A stretch of DNA of 12,581 nt from a bacterium (lineage in GTDB: Bacteria > Nitrospinota_A > UBA7883 > JACRGQ01), in the NCBI GenBank assembly GCA_021815535.1, contig JAKAGL010000041.1, positions 1-12,581 of the forward strand, given 5' to 3'. A program made the position numbers and the translations under genes. Each line of letters starts with the position of its first letter. The stretch's first letter is position 1. The notes beneath the pieces were generated by a model that had not been told where the DNA came from, did not search any database, and saw nothing but the letters and a program-made list of their open reading frames with translations. Below, piece after piece: positions 10,936-12,581 of this stretch.

Positions 10936-11307
10936 ATGGAAGAAGAGACTGTTGTACATGGCGACAAAGCGCCTTTAGCGGCAAAATTGGCTCACGAGGT
11001 CAACCGAGCGTATTGCCAGTCCATTGGCGATAACTCGCAGCCGAAATGGGAAGATGCCCCCGACTGGCAGCGCGAATCTGCAATCAATGGGGTGAAGTTC
11101 CACTTCGCCAACCCCAACGCCACTCCGGAAGAATCGCACACCAACTGGCTTAACGAGAAACTGGCGGCTGGCTGGAAATTCGGCCCGGTCAAGGACGCTG
11201 ACAAAAAAGAGCACCCCTGTTGCGTGGCGTATTCCGAATTGCCTCGTGAACAGCAGATCAAAGATTACTTGTTCATGGCCGTGGTGGGCTGTTTCAAAGA
11301 AGCCTAA
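10936..11307 (+). CDS. RyR-domain phage protein
   Basis: A 123-residue soluble protein. The ATG at 10936 has GAAGGAG seven bases upstream and is preferred over a frame-start 11 codons earlier that overlaps the 81-aa gene. The region from AHEVNRAYCQSIGD through WEDAPDWQRESAINGV, then SHTNWLNEKLAAGWKFGPVKD and KKEHPCCVAYSELPREQQIKDYLFMAVV, is the RyR domain pattern as found in bacterial and phage proteins, probably a ligand- or nucleotide-binding helical domain. Its job in phages is not known to me. A 7-bp hairpin (GAACCCC/GGGGTTC, 11314-11333) lies just after the gene. Confidence 0.85.
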   Translation: MEEETVVHGDKAPLAAKLAHEVNRAYCQSIGDNSQPKWEDAPDWQRESAINGVKFHFANPNATPEESHTNWLNEKLAAGWKFGPVKDADKKEHPCCVAYSELPREQQIKDYLFMAVVGCFKEA

Positions 11308-11313
11308 ATAAAC

Positions 11314-11333
11314 GAACCCCTGGCCGGGGGTTC
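11314..11333 (+). other. intergenic hairpin before bet
   Basis: GAACCCC-tggccg-GGGGTTC forms a 7-bp stem with a 6-nt loop between the RyR-domain gene and bet. No T run follows, so it is probably not a full terminator; RNA processing or partial attenuation is possible. Confidence 0.4.
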
Positions 11334-11370
11334 AGTGGGATGGATCGAATCGAATAAGGAGATATTAGTC

Positions 11371-12150
11371 ATGGAAAATGCAGTTGTCAAGAAGGAAGGC
11401 GCGACGGTCGCCAGCGAAGAGTATCAGCTCATAAAGAATATTGCGGCGAAAGGCGCATCCGATACGGAATTTAAGTTGTTGATGCACCTTGCCAACAACT
11501 ACGGGCTTGACCCGCTCGCGCGTCAAATATGGTGCATTAAATATGGCAACAGCCCAGCGCAGATTTTCACGAGCCGCGATGGCCTTCTTCTTATTGCCCA
11601 TCGGTCGGGGCAATTCAACGGCATGAGCAAGCCTGAATACACCTATGACAAGGATGGGCGGTTGGAATCATGCACGATCAGCGTGTACCGGAAGGATATG
11701 GAACATCCGTTCACCAGTACGGTATTCATTGAAGAGTACGGCGGCGGCGCGAACCAGCTTTGGAAAAAAATGCCGCGCGTTATGTTGCTCAAAGTCGCTG
11801 AATCTACCGCGCTTCGTAAGGCGTTCACTATTACCGGTCTTTACACGCCGGAAGAAATGGATCAGGCGACACCCGCAGAGGTGGCTCCGCGCCGATTGCA
11901 AAAGGTATCGGCTGATCCGCAGCCGGTTGACGAGCCGACCGATGAACCGATTAGTAATGCCGAAATGATCGCTGAAATAGAGCGAATGCTCCCAGCGATG
12001 CGTGAACATGACGAATTGGCGGCGGAGGCAATATCCGTTTGGTTGAAACAGGACAATCACAAACCCGCCAGCATCAAAAAGACATATGAGAAGATGCTGG
12101 TTACTTTACCGGCGCACAAGACATCGGGGGAACTGTTCGATGAAATCTAA
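11371..12150 (+). CDS. bet: single-strand annealing protein, Bet/RecT family
   Basis: A 259-residue recombination protein that anneals complementary single strands during phage replication and repair. I chose the ATG at 11371, which follows AAGGAG; the frame is open 12 codons further upstream without a ribosome site. The core spans about 18-165: DTEFKLLMHLANNYGLDPLARQIW, then IFTSRDGLLLIAHRSGQFNGM, and WKKMPRVMLLKVAESTALRKAF, all characteristic of the Bet branch. The C-terminal tail (about 165-259) is Pro/Glu-rich and then helical, and may contact SSB or the nuclease partner. The next gene, a PD-(D/E)XK nuclease, overlaps it by 11 bases, as expected for a SynExo pair. Confidence 0.92.
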   Translation: MENAVVKKEGATVASEEYQLIKNIAAKGASDTEFKLLMHLANNYGLDPLARQIWCIKYGNSPAQIFTSRDGLLLIAHRSGQFNGMSKPEYTYDKDGRLESCTISVYRKDMEHPFTSTVFIEEYGGGANQLWKKMPRVMLLKVAESTALRKAFTITGLYTPEEMDQATPAEVAPRRLQKVSADPQPVDEPTDEPISNAEMIAEIERMLPAMREHDELAAEAISVWLKQDNHKPASIKKTYEKMLVTLPAHKTSGELFDEI

Positions 12151-12581
12151 CAATTTTCGCCCATACCGACAATCCAGCATATCGGCGTTTGAATCGTGTC
12201 CGATGGCGTACAAACTGCAAGCGGTTGACGGGTGTGATGGCGGTAACGCCTTAACCCGCGAGGGCACACGGTTGCATCAGGTTTTTGAGGGCGCCCTATA
12301 CGGCAAGTTGCCGGTTGATGCTGCGGAACTGGCGGCATTCAATCGAGTCCTCCCCGAAGTTCGTGGCGGCATACCCGAAATGACCCTTTACGTTGACGAA
12401 AACGGGAAGGGATGCACTAAAGATAATGCTCTTCTTCAAGGGCAGATCGACGTAACTATCAAAAACGGCCATTTTGCATTTGACTACAAAATGGGTGCGC
12501 GTGGTTATGACGATTCTTTTAGCGATGCCAAATATGAACGCCAAGCCGACATATACGCATGTCTGCTGTGGGGTAATGGGT
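12140..12581 (+). CDS. PD-(D/E)XK nuclease, partial (runs off the window)
   Basis: The first 147 residues of a nuclease of the Cas4/RecB-like PDDEXK_1 group, starting MKSNNFRPYRQSSISAFESC and overlapping the bet stop by 11 bases. Visible catalytic pattern: H46 in REGTRLHQVFE, D104 in GQIDVTI, D115-x-K117 in FDYKMG, and Q135-x3-Y139 in QADIYA. All key residues of the fold are therefore present inside the window. It likely supplies the 5'-3' exonuclease that makes single strands for Bet. The opening SISAFESCP with one cysteine resembles Cas4/AddB-type proteins, whose iron-sulphur cysteines, if any, would lie beyond the window edge. Confidence 0.88.
   Translation, partial: MKSNNFRPYRQSSISAFESCPMAYKLQAVDGCDGGNALTREGTRLHQVFEGALYGKLPVDAAELAAFNRVLPEVRGGIPEMTLYVDENGKGCTKDNALLQGQIDVTIKNGHFAFDYKMGARGYDDSFSDAKYERQADIYACLLWGNG

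Overview
The window joins two kinds of DNA. Positions 1 to about 3100 look like ordinary chromosome of a Gram-negative, moderately GC-rich bacterium. They hold the 3' end of queC, a glycosyltransferase-like gene and a zinc-ribbon methyltransferase on the + strand, converging on a LolC/LolE lipoprotein-release permease on the - strand. The Lol permease implies an outer membrane. Gene style would suit a deltaproteobacterial, Nitrospinota or related lineage, but nothing here fixes the taxon.

From about 3100 to the right edge the sequence reads as the left part of an integrated temperate phage (or phage-like element) whose other end lies outside. A tyrosine integrase sits at the boundary beside tandem 13-bp repeats. 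It is the last gene of a leftward operon HNH endonuclease > unknown 165-aa protein > integrase. Next come leftward accessory genes: three small exported proteins, a RelE/ParE-like toxin candidate, an unknown 134-aa protein, the C-terminal remnant of an XRE regulator, and an outer-membrane beta-barrel protein.

At 8354-8741 is a lambda-like switch: a leftward XRE repressor, a palindromic operator lying in the spacer of a strong rightward promoter, and the start of the rightward early region. The rightward genes are a 65-aa Cys-containing protein, a conserved phage 104-aa protein, a hairpin-rich untranslated stretch ending in a strong terminator, a double zinc-ribbon protein, a heptapeptide-repeat protein, an unknown 81-aa protein, a RyR-domain protein, a Bet/RecT annealing protein and a PD-(D/E)XK nuclease cut by the window edge. 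The last two form a recombination pair. A leftward two-gene unit of 58-aa proteins is embedded at 9057-9397.

The least explained feature is a duplicated accessory cassette. Twice (about 6427-6687 and 8140-8371) the same architecture appears: a leftward exported-protein gene, a conserved upstream region with an 18-bp ATAACCC-N4-GGGTTAT-type operator, and a divergent 31-32-codon micro-gene with a good ribosome site sharing the motif VWW-x-FL-x-C. In both copies its 3' end overlaps the convergent gene beyond it. In the right copy the gene beyond is the intact XRE repressor. In the left copy it is the toxin candidate, followed by a truncated XRE remnant. Other points of interest are the structured RNA candidate ending in a terminator just before the zinc-ribbon gene, interlocked inverted repeats at the 5' end of the rightward transcript, and a 19-bp repeat that forms both junctions of the heptapeptide-repeat gene.
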